Shown here: piece by piece, positions 1-12,700 of the stretch
Layout: each line of letters begins with the position of its first letter
How positions within the stretch are numbered: position 1 is the first letter of the stretch
Source: Nectonema munidae
Lineage: Eukaryota; Nematomorpha; Nectonematoida; Nectonematidae
Direction: 5' to 3'
NCBI GenBank assembly: GCA_030549495.1
Contig: JAUIRK010000686.1
Span: forward strand, 62,001 to 126,000
Length of the DNA: 64,000 nt
Made by a program: the position numbers and the translations under genes
The notes under the pieces: generated by a model
Told to the model about the DNA's origin: nothing
The model's database searches: none
The model's input: the letters and a program-made list of their open reading frames with translations, nothing else

Positions 1-640
1 TATGGAGAACATCTATTATACTACCCATCCCTAAACCACACAAAAATAAAAATCTTAGCCCTTCCTACACACCAATTTCTTTCCTATCACCTGTAGCCAA
101 AACTTTAGAAAAAATCATTCTCCACAACATAGAACCTTGCATACCTAACACCACACATCAACATGGATTTAAGAAAATGCATTCTACTACAACAGCCCTT
201 CAATTTATTCACAACATTATTGCAAAAGGTTTCAATAAAAAGAAACCCTTTCACCGCACCATCACAACAGCATTTATCTAAGCAACGCCTTTGCCACACT
301 TGATATCCATCTTCTCATACACAAAATCATCCACAAAATAAATATTAACACTCAATATGTCAGATTTCTAGCTAACTATCTACGCGGCCGAAACACTTAT
401 ACAAAGCATAACACTACCCTCTCACGCTTACGCCACACACGTACAGGGGTACCCCAACGGAGCTCCCTCTCCCCGATATTATTCAACTACATGACCTACT
501 CCACCAACAACCAAGTTAACATTTTTACTTACGCAGATGACATCACCATTACATCCAATAACCAAAACATCACAAAAGCCACTTTCAATGCAGAAACATA
601 TATCGACAATATACACAAATGGCACATTTAACCAGAAGTT
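1..640 (+). mobile_element. LINE (non-LTR retrotransposon) reverse transcriptase, 5' half of a split copy
   Basis: Plus-strand reading gives successive reverse-transcriptase motifs: a PISFLSPVAKTLEK block near 70-115, QHGFKKMHSTTTALQ near 160-205, a degraded palm segment, TGVPQRSSLSPILFN near 445-485 and the catalytic YADD near 530-545. The order and spacing fit the reverse transcriptase of Jockey-like or related LINEs; the exact clade is not certain. Several stop codons and frame changes show it is dead. The reading breaks off after YIDNIHKW, and the next recognisable LINE sequence starts at about 3072, so the copy was split by later insertions of DNA transposons. Confidence 0.8.
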
Positions 641-2035
641 GGCCAAGTTATGATTTTCACGTTCGTCGCATTGTAAATCGTTGAATTCTTCTTGTTTACC
701 AGTTCCCACTGTGAGATCACCAGTGTTAATAGTAGTGAATGGATTCCGAATGCAAGTGCATGTTTGTGCATCACGATCATTGAAGAAGTACTGCCTGATT
801 TCATCTTTAAACAGAATAGGATCTTTGGTGGTCTTTTGACTAAATGCAATACTAGGCTCCCCCTCCCTAAGTGACACCACATTCTCACACATTCCAAACC
901 GTCTGTTCTCAATCCACAAATCGAGCTTTCGAATAAATGCAGTCAATTTGATTGAGAAAACAATGCTGTTACTTTCAGCGCCCTGAGAACAATTGAAATG
1001 ATACATGACTTCAAAAATATCTGACAGGTAGGCAAGGTAAAGAATGAAGTTTCCACCTTCAAGGATCTTCTGAACTTCGTGATCTTTTGTTTGGAAAAAT
1101 TGAAGCAGCTCCTTTTTCAGCACAAAAAGGAGCATAGTGGTATTCCCTCGAGACAGACACCTCACTTCCGTATGAAAAGCAATGACGTGTATTCTGATCC
1201 AATATCCTCACAAATGACCTTGAAGAGACGACTATTTTGGGCAGATGTCATAATGTAGTTTACCATTTTAACCACCAGTTTCAAGCTTGTCTTCATATCG
1301 GGAGGTAGAACTTTAGCAGAGAGAGCAAATCGGTGTATCAAACTATGAACAGAATTGACAGATGGAGATACTGCTTACACCCGAGCTTGGAACCCAGATT
1401 TTCTTCCAAGCATAACAGGAGCCCCGTCAGTTGTGCAACCTACTAGCTTGGTTCATTAGAGACCATTTTCTTTGAAAAAGTTTTCATAAGTTCGAACACG
1501 TCTTCTCCTTTTGTTGTAGTTGTCATTTCATTGGTTAAGAGTAATTCACATCGAATTGCATCCTTAGTAGCATAACGCACATATACCAGAAGCTGTGCGC
1601 AGTTTGACACGTCCGTTGATTCGTCAAGTTGTATTGCAAATCTATATTTTGAGCCCTCTACTTCCGTAATGACTGGTTTATTAATAACAGTAAACTATTT
1701 TGTAATACACCTCTGTATCGTTTTATTTGACACTGCTTCATCAACGATACCATGCTTCACCATTTGTTGTGGAAGGCTTTTATTTCTTTGCCATAAAAAG
1801 TTCAATTTCACAGGAGGCTGTCACAATACCAACAGACTGCTGATATTACTTCCCCGTTTTGTCTAGTCGTTTTTCTCAAGTCGCTTAAAATAATTAGGAT
1901 CGCGGTCTTTCTAGTCGGGAGATGGCGTTGTAAAAGGCTTCATTGATGCAGTTGATAATGTCTTCATACACACCACACACCGTGGCACAGATTCTTCCCT
2001 ATTCTTCAATTCATAGAACCAAAATTAGAACACTA
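640..2035 (-). pseudogene. hAT transposase remnant (ZBED5/GTF2IRD2/FAM200-like group)
   Basis: The minus strand encodes a decayed transposase of the hAT group that in vertebrates gave rise to ZBED5, FAM200 and GTF2IRD2. Recognisable pieces, reading from high to low coordinates, are a DESTD-like block near 1610, LVGCTTDGAPVMLG near 1400-1440, then from 1165 down RCLSRGN, YLAYLSDIFEVMYHFN and IRNPFTT, the pattern typical of the C-terminal half of these proteins. The longest open stretch is about 170 residues (1165 down to about 640), and several stops interrupt the upstream part. Neither terminal inverted repeat was identified. It lies antisense inside the split LINE and abuts a Mutator-like element. 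Confidence 0.75.
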
Positions 2036-2039
2036 CATT

Positions 2040-2930
2040 TCTCTGCGTGGGAATTTCTGTGAAAACAAGTACTTTTTTTGAATTTTTGAAAAACATCTCG
2101 CGTACCATTAGAGTATACTTGCACAAAAAATGGTGAGCAATTTCTTTTGTATGATTCTGGACCAACAAATCAAAGAATTTTAATCTTTGGATCCGAAAAG
2201 AGTGTTTCGTATCTACAAAATTTGAAGATTTGTACATTGATTGGACATTTAGTGTCACACCAAATATGTTTTGCCAAGTGTACACTATACATTATACATG
2301 TTTTTATAGGTAGTCACGCCGTACCAGCTTTGTATTGCTTATTGTCAGACAAATCTGAAACAACCTATACATTTTTACTGGAGAAAGTACAAGGCTTCAA
2401 CAACAATCTACATCCTATAAGTATAATTGTAGATTTTGAAAAAGCAATGATTAACAGCATCACAACTGTTTTTCCCGATGCAGAAATTAAAGGGTGTTTT
2501 TTCCACCTTAGTCAAAATATATACAAAAAAATTTAGGAAGTTGGACTTTCACAGTTGTATAATAATGATGCTGACTTTTTTTAAAAAATGCGAATGGTAA
2601 ATATTTGGAATATGCATTCAAGAGTGCAGATGAAGACCTACCGAAAACTAATAACGCAGTTGAAGGATGGCACCGGAGTTTTGCTTCATTGGTTGGTTGC
2701 TCACACCCTAGCATTGGACTTTCATACGATGGATTCAAAAAGAGCATGCATTACAAGAAGTGTATGTGACTCAAGTCCTTGCTGGTCATCCTCAAAGAAA
2801 CAGAAAAAGAAGTACAAGAACTCAGCTCTTCGCATCAAAACTATCACGGAAGACATTGAAAATCTGTTAATTTTAGACTTTTTAAAAGGAATTGCCTTCA
2901 ATCTTAGCTTCTTCAGCATTAATTAAATGT
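2040..2930 (+). pseudogene. Mutator-like (MULE) transposase remnant
   Basis: The plus-strand reading matches the MULE transposase domain: a Y..GTF-like segment around 2150-2280 split between two frames, then one open frame with ALYCLLSDKSETTY, IIVDFEKAMINSI and GCFFHLSQNIYKK (2300-2535), and finally, in another frame near 2660-2700, AVEGWHRSFASLVGC, the conserved block that follows the catalytic core in FLYWCH-associated MULEs. At least two frame changes and one stop (2535) disable it. No long terminal inverted repeats were found. It sits in the same insertion as the hAT remnant and separates the two LINE halves. Confidence 0.75.
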
Positions 2931-3071
2931 ATACTTTCTTGTTTTTTTGAATAAATTTTGTATTGTTTCTGTTATTTCTTGTTATTCTGTTTAGTTTCTG
3001 TTATTGTTGAATCTTACTCTTCTACTCAAGTTATAGATTATCCTTATTTTTGGAGGGATTTTTTCATCGGT

Positions 3072-4110
3072 GGATCCCAAACTCACATACAACAGACACA
3101 TACTCAGCGCCAAAGAATCAGCAAGTAAAACGCTTATACTCAAAGCCGTATCAGGAACTTCCTGGGGCAAACACAAAGAAACCATAACAAATACATATAA
3201 AGCTATAACACGACCAATCTTAGAGTACGGTTCCACAATATGGGGGCACTCTATCTCTAAAACAAACCTTTCCAAACTACAAACAACACAAAACACAGCT
3301 CTCCGATGGGCTACAGGTCATACATGTGATACAAACACATAACACTTACACAGAGAAACACTTATCTTACCTCTATAAGACCGCATTAACATGTACATTT
3401 ATAACCTCAGAGCCTAAGCCGCCAACATACTTCAACCCCTTCACAACCTCTCCACTGCCCAAACCCCATAGACACATGAAAAGCACACTCAACAATAAAA
3501 ACAACAACATTTTACTCCACACATGTCAACACAAAGACAACACATATACCACTGCATTCACTAACCAAACTATCCACACACAATCGGTCACCAATTACCC
3601 AATCACTTGCAATCCTGCCAATCCTTGACTCTACACCACCCGCCATACATAAATCTGAAGAATCTTTGCCAATCAAAAGCAGCCGTACTCTCGCCCAATT
3701 AAGATCAACAAAATCCTCATTTCTCTCAGTCCCAAAACACACCCCTCACCTCACTGCCCTCTCTGCCAAACATACCCACACAATGCAGAACACCAATTCA
3801 AATGCCCACACATAGCTACACATGGCAAACCACTTGATCTTTAGCTTACCCCACACACGGTTACCAACCTCTTATCAGTAAGGAAAAACAAACTAGGATC
3901 ACCTCCTCCTCAAACCATACATCATTAAATCCCATATTCTTATATACTAACATTACACACAGATTTAGATATTAAAAAAAAGCTTATTTATATATATACA
4001 CATATACATACGCACACATCTCTCCTTGTTTCAACCAAAGTGGCTCGGTCGCTACTGGTATGGAGATAGCAAGATATCTGCCAATGGAGGCCAACAACAA
4101 CAATAAGTAT
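3072..4110 (+). mobile_element. LINE, 3' half of the split copy with 3' tail
   Basis: The LINE resumes with DPKLTYNRHILSAKE, then TWGKHKE-like and RPILEYGSTIWGHS blocks (3075-3340), which form the C-terminal thumb of the reverse transcriptase. Further on, in another frame at about 3745-3815, is a CPLCQTYPHN block followed by H and C, a CCHC zinc-knuckle motif common at the end of LINE ORF2. The 3' untranslated part ends near 4110 in a short AAC-rich tail after a small hairpin-prone GC-richer stretch. Frameshifts are present throughout. Confidence 0.75.
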
Positions 4111-4278
4111 TGGGGAATAAACAATGCAATAAATCGCCTAAGTAAATTTATTAGAAGACAGAAAAACCTTAAATAAATTCATTTGAAGAGTATCTTGAAC
4201 ACAACTAAAGTTTCAATGCTTTCTTATTAATAAGATATAAGTTTATATGCTAATGAACAAGATTAGTTTTGTCTATAT

Positions 4279-4640
4279 CAGGGGTGGGCAACAAGTTTGA
4301 GCTCTGGGGCGCATTGAAGTGCAAATAAGACTTAGCGGGATTACCTTTGTCTTATTTGGGGTCTTATGCAAATATAATAATGGACTTTATTGATTATGCG
4401 CCATTTTGAACAAGTTTGACATTCCTTTTCAACAATTTTATAAATGTTTTAGCCGCTTCATAGAAAGGCATCACGAGCAGCAAACGTAATTTGGCCGTAG
4501 TTTGCCGAATTCTCCTCCATATTTCCTTTTGATTTCAATCCGATTGGATACATTTGAGGAATGTTCCTAGACCGTGCTTTTGTATTGTGACGAATTTGGT
4601 GCCTGCTAATTTTGTAAACCTATCATGTGAAACTTGAAAG
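4279..4640. mobile_element. hAT-like terminal repeat, one end only
   Basis: The word CAGGGGTGGGCAAC at 4279 is a typical hAT terminal inverted repeat start, followed by a GC-richer subterminal stretch. I found no matching inverted end downstream, so the other border and any target duplication are unknown; the end coordinate is approximate. Confidence 0.4.
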
Positions 4641-5120
4641 TATTGCCTTGCTTTCAAATTTTAGCATTTTCTAAAAAATGTATGCATTAGATTCAAACAA
4701 ATGTTTACTGGAATCCTTTATTCAAGAAACTGTTCTTTAATATCACATTAATTTTTTTAGCCGATGCGATTGCGGATATCATAATTGCTATTCTAAGCTA
4801 ACCCAAGTTTATACTTCTTAAAAATTTAGAGAGGAGATGTCAATGCATATGTGTTATCATAAAGACGTACTTATCATAAAAATCTTGGATTGAGTAAAAA
4901 TTTAAAAATTCCGAAAAAAACCTTTGCGGTAAATAGAAAAAGAAAAATGTTTGAAAATTGTGGGCGCGAATGTTATTTCGTATGTTGAAATTTAAATGAT
5001 CCACGGATGAGGATGTTAAGAGTTTGTACAACTTTTTGCGGATAATTCTCACATGCGGATGCTGATATCCGATACATCTCTAATAACAAATGATATAGTT
5101 ATATCATAAATATTATTTAG
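4641..5120. other. AT-rich stretch upstream of the first recognised exon
   Basis: No coding exon was recognised here. The earlier exons expected for a WDR62-like protein (before the V-L-Y-D segment) are not visible between 4110 and 5120, nor in the transposon-filled region to the left. Short words near 4765-4785 and 5055-5090 look like the ends of a small DNA transposon but are not convincing. Confidence 0.3.
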
Positions 5121-5241
5121 TGCAACAATCGTGCTATACGATTATAAAGTCGATAAACAAGATCACATCATTACTTCAAGTCGGTCTGCAATTTCAGCTT
5201 GTAATTTTTCCCCTGATGGAAGATATGTCGTGACTGGAGAA
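5121..5241 (+). CDS. WDR62-like: WDR62-like exon 1 of those recognised (WD repeat)
   Basis: Acceptor TATTATTTAG precedes it and GTAAAT follows. It encodes A-T-I-V-L-Y-D-Y then ACNFSPDGRYVVTGE, matching the human segment CVVVILDP to FSPDGKYIVTGE. The first base completes a codon begun in an unseen upstream exon; it ends in phase 0. Confidence 0.85.
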
Positions 5242-6732
5242 GTAAATCTTTTTCTTATTATTTCTTCCTTGACTCATCTTAATATCCATTTGGATACGCT
5301 TTTAGTTAAAAGTTTGGTCATACTGAAAATGATATTTTGTTATAATGACTTCAAATATTTGGAAATTCTTTTGATTCTCAACAAGGGAACTGAAATTTTT
5401 TAAAGACATATCTTTTTGATAAATAACAAATAAGAGGATAATATAAAACACAAATTTTATAGTTTTTTTTTATACATTTGCCATGACACAATAAGTCAGG
5501 CTTCATCGAGATGCTCACTCATAGAAAATAAAGATGGTAGATCGCTTGTTAAATAGAAAAATAAATTTCTTGACACTCTCACTAGATTGAACCAGAGACG
5601 CACATCCTTTAAATTATTGGGAGGGGGGGGGGAGGTAGAATTTATTTTAAATGAATTTGTGTCTGTAACTCAACCGTAAAATAAGTAAAGTAAGAAAGTC
5701 TCACAAGCCATACAAGTCTTTTAATTGTATAAAAAAGATATGAAATTGGAAAAAAGCATATTTCTGGAGTGAAAGGTTTTTTATTTCGTTTGAAAGTGAA
5801 TCAAAACCTGTCAAAAAGCCAATTAAAAATGGCGTTTTCTTCAAATTGGCCAGTTTTACAAATGTAGTAGATTTTTACACATATATACCTCTTTTTAAAT
5901 ATGCTAAATTCAATTTTGATCTTTATTTTTTTATGGATAAAACCCAGCACTAATAATGTTAAAGCTATACCTAACCATAATGTTTAAAAAGATAACACCC
6001 CGTCCTTCCGCAAAAAGGCTATACGTAACCCTAAAGCAAAAAACAATTTCACCAGAGCACCATTCATCATATGAAAGTACACGCAAACCAGGAGCGCACA
6101 TCCTCAAAATTCTTTTTTGAGGCGAACTTTTTTTTATAAATTTATTATAAAAGAATTTTTGTACAATGAACACACTAACATTATTACCGGACTTTATACT
6201 TGTACTGTAAGCTCTCAATCCCATCACAACTGTACAGATTTTATGAAGTCAAATTACCTTGTTTGTAATTCTGATTGCATCAACATTTTAGCTCAGTGGT
6301 TTTCAAACTGGAGTTCGCGAAGAAGTTTTATGGGAATTGAGAAGGGGAGACTGAGTGAATCGTTTTTCGCAAAATATTGTACCCATCAGTGGCGGGTCCA
6401 AGGGGGAGAGGGCCTCATGGGCCTAGCCCCCCTCCCCCTATGAAAAATGGCTTCGAAAATTACCCTTACATGTATAAAAAATAAATTTTTGCAATTTATT
6501 CATGGCAAAATAATGTTAAAAATATGAAAACATAGGTTTTAGTAATAATTTGATTTCAATGGCAAGTAGTATGCAAAACGCTTGCTCACACTGATATGCA
6601 GTGGCAAATCGAATCAAAACTTTTATAGCAATCTTTGCAACATCAGAATAGGACTCTGATTCTTAACATTTCTCCCATTTCAATCGAAAGATCGCTTTGA
6701 GATATTTCACAAAAAACATAAATAGATTTCGC

Positions 6733-6764
<32 letters not shown>

Positions 6765-9700
6765 ATAAGAAATTTCTGGATCCGCCACTGGTAGTACCCA
6801 TATTGGGTCATTTGCCACTTTTGCCAATAAATCACATTTAAAAAGAACAAATAAGTTAGTCTTTGAATTGAGTACTATTTTTTTCTTTTCTTACTTTTCA
6901 CACCTAATTTGTAAATGTGCATTTTTCTTAATGGCTAAAAAAAAGAAATATGACGACTCACACTTGAAATTTCGTTTTACTTCTGGTGGGGAAGAGCAAC
7001 ATAAGTGTCCTTTGTGTTAGCATCCACTTTTTTAAAGCCCATCAAGTGAAGCTTGCGTTGGTAGTGAAGCACTTAAGTTCGGGTAAACAAAACTATTGGC
7101 TGAACGATTGCACAAATTCATCTTTGATAAATAACATAGGAATGTTTTTGCAAAATATTAAGTATAGTTTGAAAAGTTCCAAAAAATATCTGTTGTCAAA
7201 AAGTCCCACAACATAGGAGAACAATTGATATTATCTTGCTGCAAAGATATATTGAATGTGCTAAGAAGTTCTTTAGTTGCAAAGTTGAAGCATATCTGTC
7301 AAACGATATCGTTAGAAGGCTAATAGGAGAGATGTCCGATGACATGTCAGACGTGGTTTTATTGATTCAAAATTCGATTTTCAACTTTTTTGCTCATATT
7401 GATGAAACGATGGATGCTGCAAACTTATCTGAGCTTGGCGTTTATGTATAATATGTATATGACAAGCACCTGGTTGACAAAAACTCTTAACAGTAGAACC
7501 ACCACAAGATAAATATTTGACAAGGTGGATACTTTTTTACAGCACATGTTATTACGCCAGAACATCCACTTGGAAGGTGTACTGACTGTGCTCTAGCAAT
7601 TTCCTGTCGTAGTATTTAACTCTAATTAAGCAAAAATCTCCAGATAGTAATTGGTACCTAGTGGGCTATTCATTGCCAAGCCATAATTGATGGGTTGAAG
7701 AATGTTCTCAATGACGTTTAAAACAGTGTATTTAATAATAAAAAAAGCCTTCGACTCTTGTTTGTTTTCAGATTTATGCAGAGAAAATAATTTTGAAAAA
7801 CTCTTGCTCCACTCAAACGTAAGGTGAGACTCCTAAGGAAAGGTTTCGAATCGATACTGTCATGAAAGTACTTTTATTAAAGATTGAAGGTAAAAGTAAT
7901 AGCGTGAAGAATATACAAATACAACATCACTTTAACACGACATTGTCCTTTACTGTTTGAATAAAAGGTCATTTATATAAGGTTGATAACAGCGTTTCAA
8001 TTTAGATATAGGTTGAAGCAGTCTTTAATTGACCTTCATGGAATGATCATTACATTCTACCCCATCTTGTTTTATTTCAGAAATGAAATCTTTCAGGGGA
8101 TTCCTTTCTCGTTGCGGGTACCTTCTTGTATGAGGATCGTCACTTTTGTTTCCAAGCGAATCTTGGTCTTTCTCTAGTTCATCTTCGGGTAATGAGGTGT
8201 CTGGGAGTGAAACTTCTTGCAGACTTTCCTCCTCGCGTTGATTTAAAGGAGCAATATCCCTTAAAGAGACACTCTTTGTTATCCCATCTTGAGTTTTCAC
8301 AAAAGCATGTGTAGGGTTGAGTTGTTTCAATTCCACTTCAATATCTTTTTCAAATTTGCTAGAAGTCGCATGCTTTTTTAAGAGAACCCTTTCGGAATTT
8401 GTAAGCCATGTTGGTAGTGATGTTCCATTGGCAGTCTTGCGAGGAAAGAGGAACATTCTTTCATGAGGCGTTGTTCCGGTAGATGAGTAGTAGAGAGAGC
8501 GTATGGCGTGAAGAGAAACGTCTAAAACCTTTTTCCAATTTTTTATGCCTAAATTTTTAGTGCGTAAATTCAAAAGTATGGGTTTCCAAAGCATCCCGTT
8601 GTATCGCTCAACCTGGCCATTCCCAGTAGGATTGTATGGTATTGATGTAATATGGCAAATATTGTTACTTAAAAGAAACTTTTTCATCAAATGGCATGTG
8701 AAAACTTGTGCATTATTTGTGTGTATAAGATCGGAAGTTCCAAACAGATAAAAAAAAGCTTCGTTAACGAATCTATCACACTCTGATAAGTGCATTCCTT
8801 GCACTTAAAAGCCCATGTAAACCGAGAATATTCATCGACTATAGTCAAAATGTATTTATAGTGTGAGCGTGATGGTACAGGGCCTTTAAAATTGATATTA
8901 AGTTTTTGAAACGGTCTTTGTGCATTGATACAAAGTAGATTAGTTGGAATAAAAAATCTAGGTTTTACAAACGAACAAGTACCATATTTTGATACAACAC
9001 TTTTAATTTTTAGAACTGAAAACGTAAGGTTTTTACTTCTAACAAAATGTTGGGTGTCCTAAATCATGAAGTTTTTCTAAAGTGTTTATAGACAAACTTG
9101 CAGAATTTATCCGTGAAAAAGCATCTGCTACGAAATTAGATTTACCTTCTCTATAAAAAATGTCATAAGGAAGGCATGATAATTCCAATCTCCACCTTTC
9201 AATCTTATTATTTTTAATTTGGTTTTTATGTTTTTTTCCAAACATAAAATATAGAGATTTTTGGTCAGTGATCAAAGTAAACTTTTTGCTTAAAAGTAAG
9301 TGCTTCCATTTCCTTAGTGACTCAATAATATAACAGGCTTCTTTCTCAATAGCTGTAAGGTTTTTCTCGCTACCCTGAAACATACGTGAAAAAAAAGCTT
9401 CAAAGAGGTTTTACATAACAAAAAAGAATCTTAAGTTTATCAACATTATTCTCAGGTAACTATTTCCAGGAAGTTTTCAAAGAGTACACGCCAAAGTTTC
9501 CATTGATCGAAACAATCATCATCCGTCGGCTTGATTTCCAAAACAGGCGGTTTTAAAACTTTATCCATAAACACGAAAGAAAAAAACTTTAAAATGAAGG
9601 ACTGAATGAACAAAAGTGATTTTGAGTTGTCATGAAAGTACTTTTTGAAGGTAAAAGTAATGGTGTGAATATACAAATAAAACATCACTTTAACACGACA

Positions 9701-12700
9701 TTGTACTCTTCTGTTTGAATAAAAGGTCATTTATATAAGGTTGATAACAGCGTTGCAATTTATATATAGGTTGAGACAATCTTTAATTGACCTTCATGCA
9801 ATGATCAGTGCAGATACTATCTAAAGAAATCCAGCAATTTCTGCAAACAAACTAGACATGCATGTAGAATTTTCTAATTTCCGTTTTCGTATATTCCTAT
9901 CATTTTTAGGGAACATATTTGAAAATATGAATTCCCTTACGCTTCAAGGATGAGAGATCCGAGTGTACTCAATTGTCATAAAAAATTGACAACTTTTGAA
10001 ATGAAGCTGAAATAATCGTATTCTTTGACAAGAAAATTTTTGGTTGATTTTCGAAAACACATTGCAGCATATCTTGTTCAAGAAATTTCTCTTTTTTTCC
10101 TAATCTATAAAATTTGAAAAATACTATAACTTTATCAAAAACCCCTTTTATAATCTTGATTAGCAATCTGGCTTTAGAAGACTTCTTAATTCAAGAACAG
10201 TTTATTGATTTGATTAATGATTGAGGAGGTGCAAAACATGTTTTTTTTGTGAAATATCTCAAAGCGATCTTTCGATTGAAATGGGAGAGTCCTATTCTGA
10301 TGTTGCAAAGATTGCTATGAAAGTTTTGATTCGATTTGCCACTACATATGAGTGTGAACAAGCGTTTTCCATGCTACTTGCCATTGAAATCAAATCCCGA
10401 AACAGATGGGAAGTGAGTAATGATATAAAAGTTGCATTGACCAAAATAGCCAAATTTAGACAAACTGGTTTAGACAAAGCAGATGCCATCCATCCCATTG
10501 AGATTTGGATTGTTCAGACAATTCTTGAATAAACAATGGTGTCGATTTTTTAGTACAGTAGTAATATGAATATGTTGATTTATTTTTTTTAACCCATTTA
10601 AGACCAAGCAAAGCAGACTACTTTAGTAATTCCTATTTAATTCCATTTAAAGTAGGAATTCGTCTGCTTTCCCTTTGGGAAGATTGGTCGTAAATGGTTT
10701 AAATGAGACCCCGAGCTATTAAAAAATTATAGTAATGCCGCTATGCTGAATTTTTTTAGAAAGTGTGTGAACAACTCTTCAAGCTCAACAAGGGAACACA
10801 ATCATTCATATATTATAGATCACTACTCATCAGATGTTATTAAGCCTTTATCCCTCCTTATTTCCATTTACCAATTATTGATATGGTTGGTTAAAGTCTA
10901 TTTGTATAGTCTATCTCTAGATATGATATACTCTATTTCAGATTTGTTTTAACTCTTCATTTACTACTAGATGTTGAAACGTTAATTTTAAATGCTCATT
11001 CCCCTCTTTTGGTCTCTAATAGTGGAATTAAACTTTGAAATTTTTCCTAGTGTAAAAATTTCCATATTCTTATACTTATTTTAGGCGGATCCTGAATCAG
11101 TGGTTCGCGTGTATGACATTGAAGAAAAAGTTCCTGTCTCTTCTTTTTATAGTGACAGTAATAAAATTTCATGTGTTGTAAGTTTTTTAATCTAGATTTT
11201 TTTTTCATTTCCACGTTTTATTTTTTCCGTTTCCATTTGTTGTAGTCGTTTACTCATGATTCGCGCTATATTATTTCAATCAGCTCGCCAATGGTCAGAG
11301 CCATTAACGTCTGGGACTGGAAGCTTAAGCAGAAAGTAGCTTCCAACCGCCTAACGATTAAGGTAAGTATATACTTTCTGAACTCCTGTATTTGATGTTG
11401 GCTTTCCTTACCGACAACATTATTTTAGATTAGGGCTTTCAGTATTTCTGAAGATGATTCTTTTTTCGTGACTGTCGGTAATCGTCATGTCAAGTTTTGG
11501 TCTTTGGAATTTAATTCTTCACAAGTATGCTTATTATTGAATTTTATCATTTTACTTATCACAACAACCTACTTATTTGTACAGAACCTCACAACAAGAT
11601 GTCATTACTAATGTCGATATGATTTTAGTACAATAAAGTGGCCATTTCATCCTTTTCCACTACTAGATCAAATGGCATCAAGCATGTTAATTTTTCTCCC
11701 GTTTAAAACGCTTTCTTCTCTACCTTACATTGTCTGTTTATTACAACTATGACATTTATTCTGCTCAGCTATATGCAAAATAATTACTAAATCAATCTCT
11801 ACACATAACCCGATCGGAGTAAAAATATCCATTTAAAGGATATCATTCAAAAAACGAGTATATTTCAATCAAATATACGTGAAGCCGAGTATTTCACATC
11901 CGCTTCCTGAAAAAATGAGGAATTTTCGAGAGGAATTTCTGCTATAAGCAAATTCGTTCTCAAAAAACCTGACGGATAGTAATCGCAAGACGCATTTTTG
12001 TGGCTTGACTGTATAACATATTTACATATTTTTATGAAAAATAAATCAATTAAATTGTTCCATAGAAAATACATAGATAAAAACGTGTGTATGTATTCAA
12101 GAAAGCAAAAAAATATCTCTTTATTATTAAATGCATAAAAAGTGCAAATAGACAATAGGTTTTTAATGCAGGAAAAATTTCATGTTTATTTTTTTCTTTA
12201 AGACGAACACCCCTGTTCCCGTTAATGGAAGACCTGCAACACTATCTCAGTATAACAACTGTCTCTTCAGAGATGTTGTTTGTGGCTTTGGAAAATTCAG
12301 CACAAAAACTCTTGTTATATCAGAAAATGCATTTCTTGTCTCCTTCAATAACTCCAGAATCATTGAAAATACCCTGAAAATTCCGGTTTTCACAATATCG
12401 TTTTCTTAAAAATTTTAAATATTTTTTTGTGATTTCTAGAGATTTGAACATAAATGACAAAATAGTCCTGTTCGGAAACCTTTAATTAATATCAAATCCC
12501 ATCCTTAATTTCGATATTTCGGAGGCATGAATGATTTGATTAGCAACTATTTTATCCTGTTTCATTTCAAAAGAATAGAAAATACAATCCTAATAGAATA
12601 TTAGAATTTAGAGGTGGCGAAGTGAACTTTTTTTAACTGTCCACATTCATCCGTCAAAGAATTATATAAAATGATCATTTTAAGTTTGTGCTTTTAAAAT

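Larger units (their letters stand above)
7858..9811 (-). mobile_element. Ty3/gypsy-type LTR retrotransposon fossil, flanked by LTRs
   Basis: Two direct repeats of about 190 bp (7858-8054 and 9628-9811), each starting TGTCATGAAAG and ending in CA, bound the element. The 5-bp word GATAC lies immediately outside both (7853-7857 and 9812-9816) as a target duplication. On the minus strand the interior shows an integrase region (about 8060-9000, including NPTGNGQVERYNG), an RNase H region (about 9039-9383, including LITDQKSLYFMF and VADAFSR) and a short start-of-gag-like stretch next to the 5' LTR. The element is broken and much shorter than a whole Ty3/gypsy element. The two LTRs differ by several substitutions and small indels, so the insertion is not recent. 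It lies inside a hAT element. Confidence 0.85.
6294..10560 (+). mobile_element. hAT element (ZBED5-like), interrupted by two later insertions
   Basis: The left end CAGTGGTTTTCAAACTGG at 6294 is a classic hAT terminus. Transposase coding appears from about 6932 (MAKKKKYDDSHLKFRFTS, the usual start of ZBED5-type hAT proteins), with LIGEMSDDMSDV and HIDETMDAANLSELG at 7320-7440, and ends with the dimerisation domain at 10221-10531. Stops and frame changes break the middle. A 404-bp non-autonomous hAT element (6387-6790) and an LTR retroelement fossil (7858-9811) are inserted in it. The right terminal repeat was not recognised, so the end is approximate. It occupies most of the first long intron of the WDR62-like gene. 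Confidence 0.7.

Noticed and set aside
479-1165. Minus-strand open frame of 228 codons as a host gene
   Set aside because: Its first 170 codons are hAT transposase, and the rest runs antisense through the LINE; it is not a single gene.
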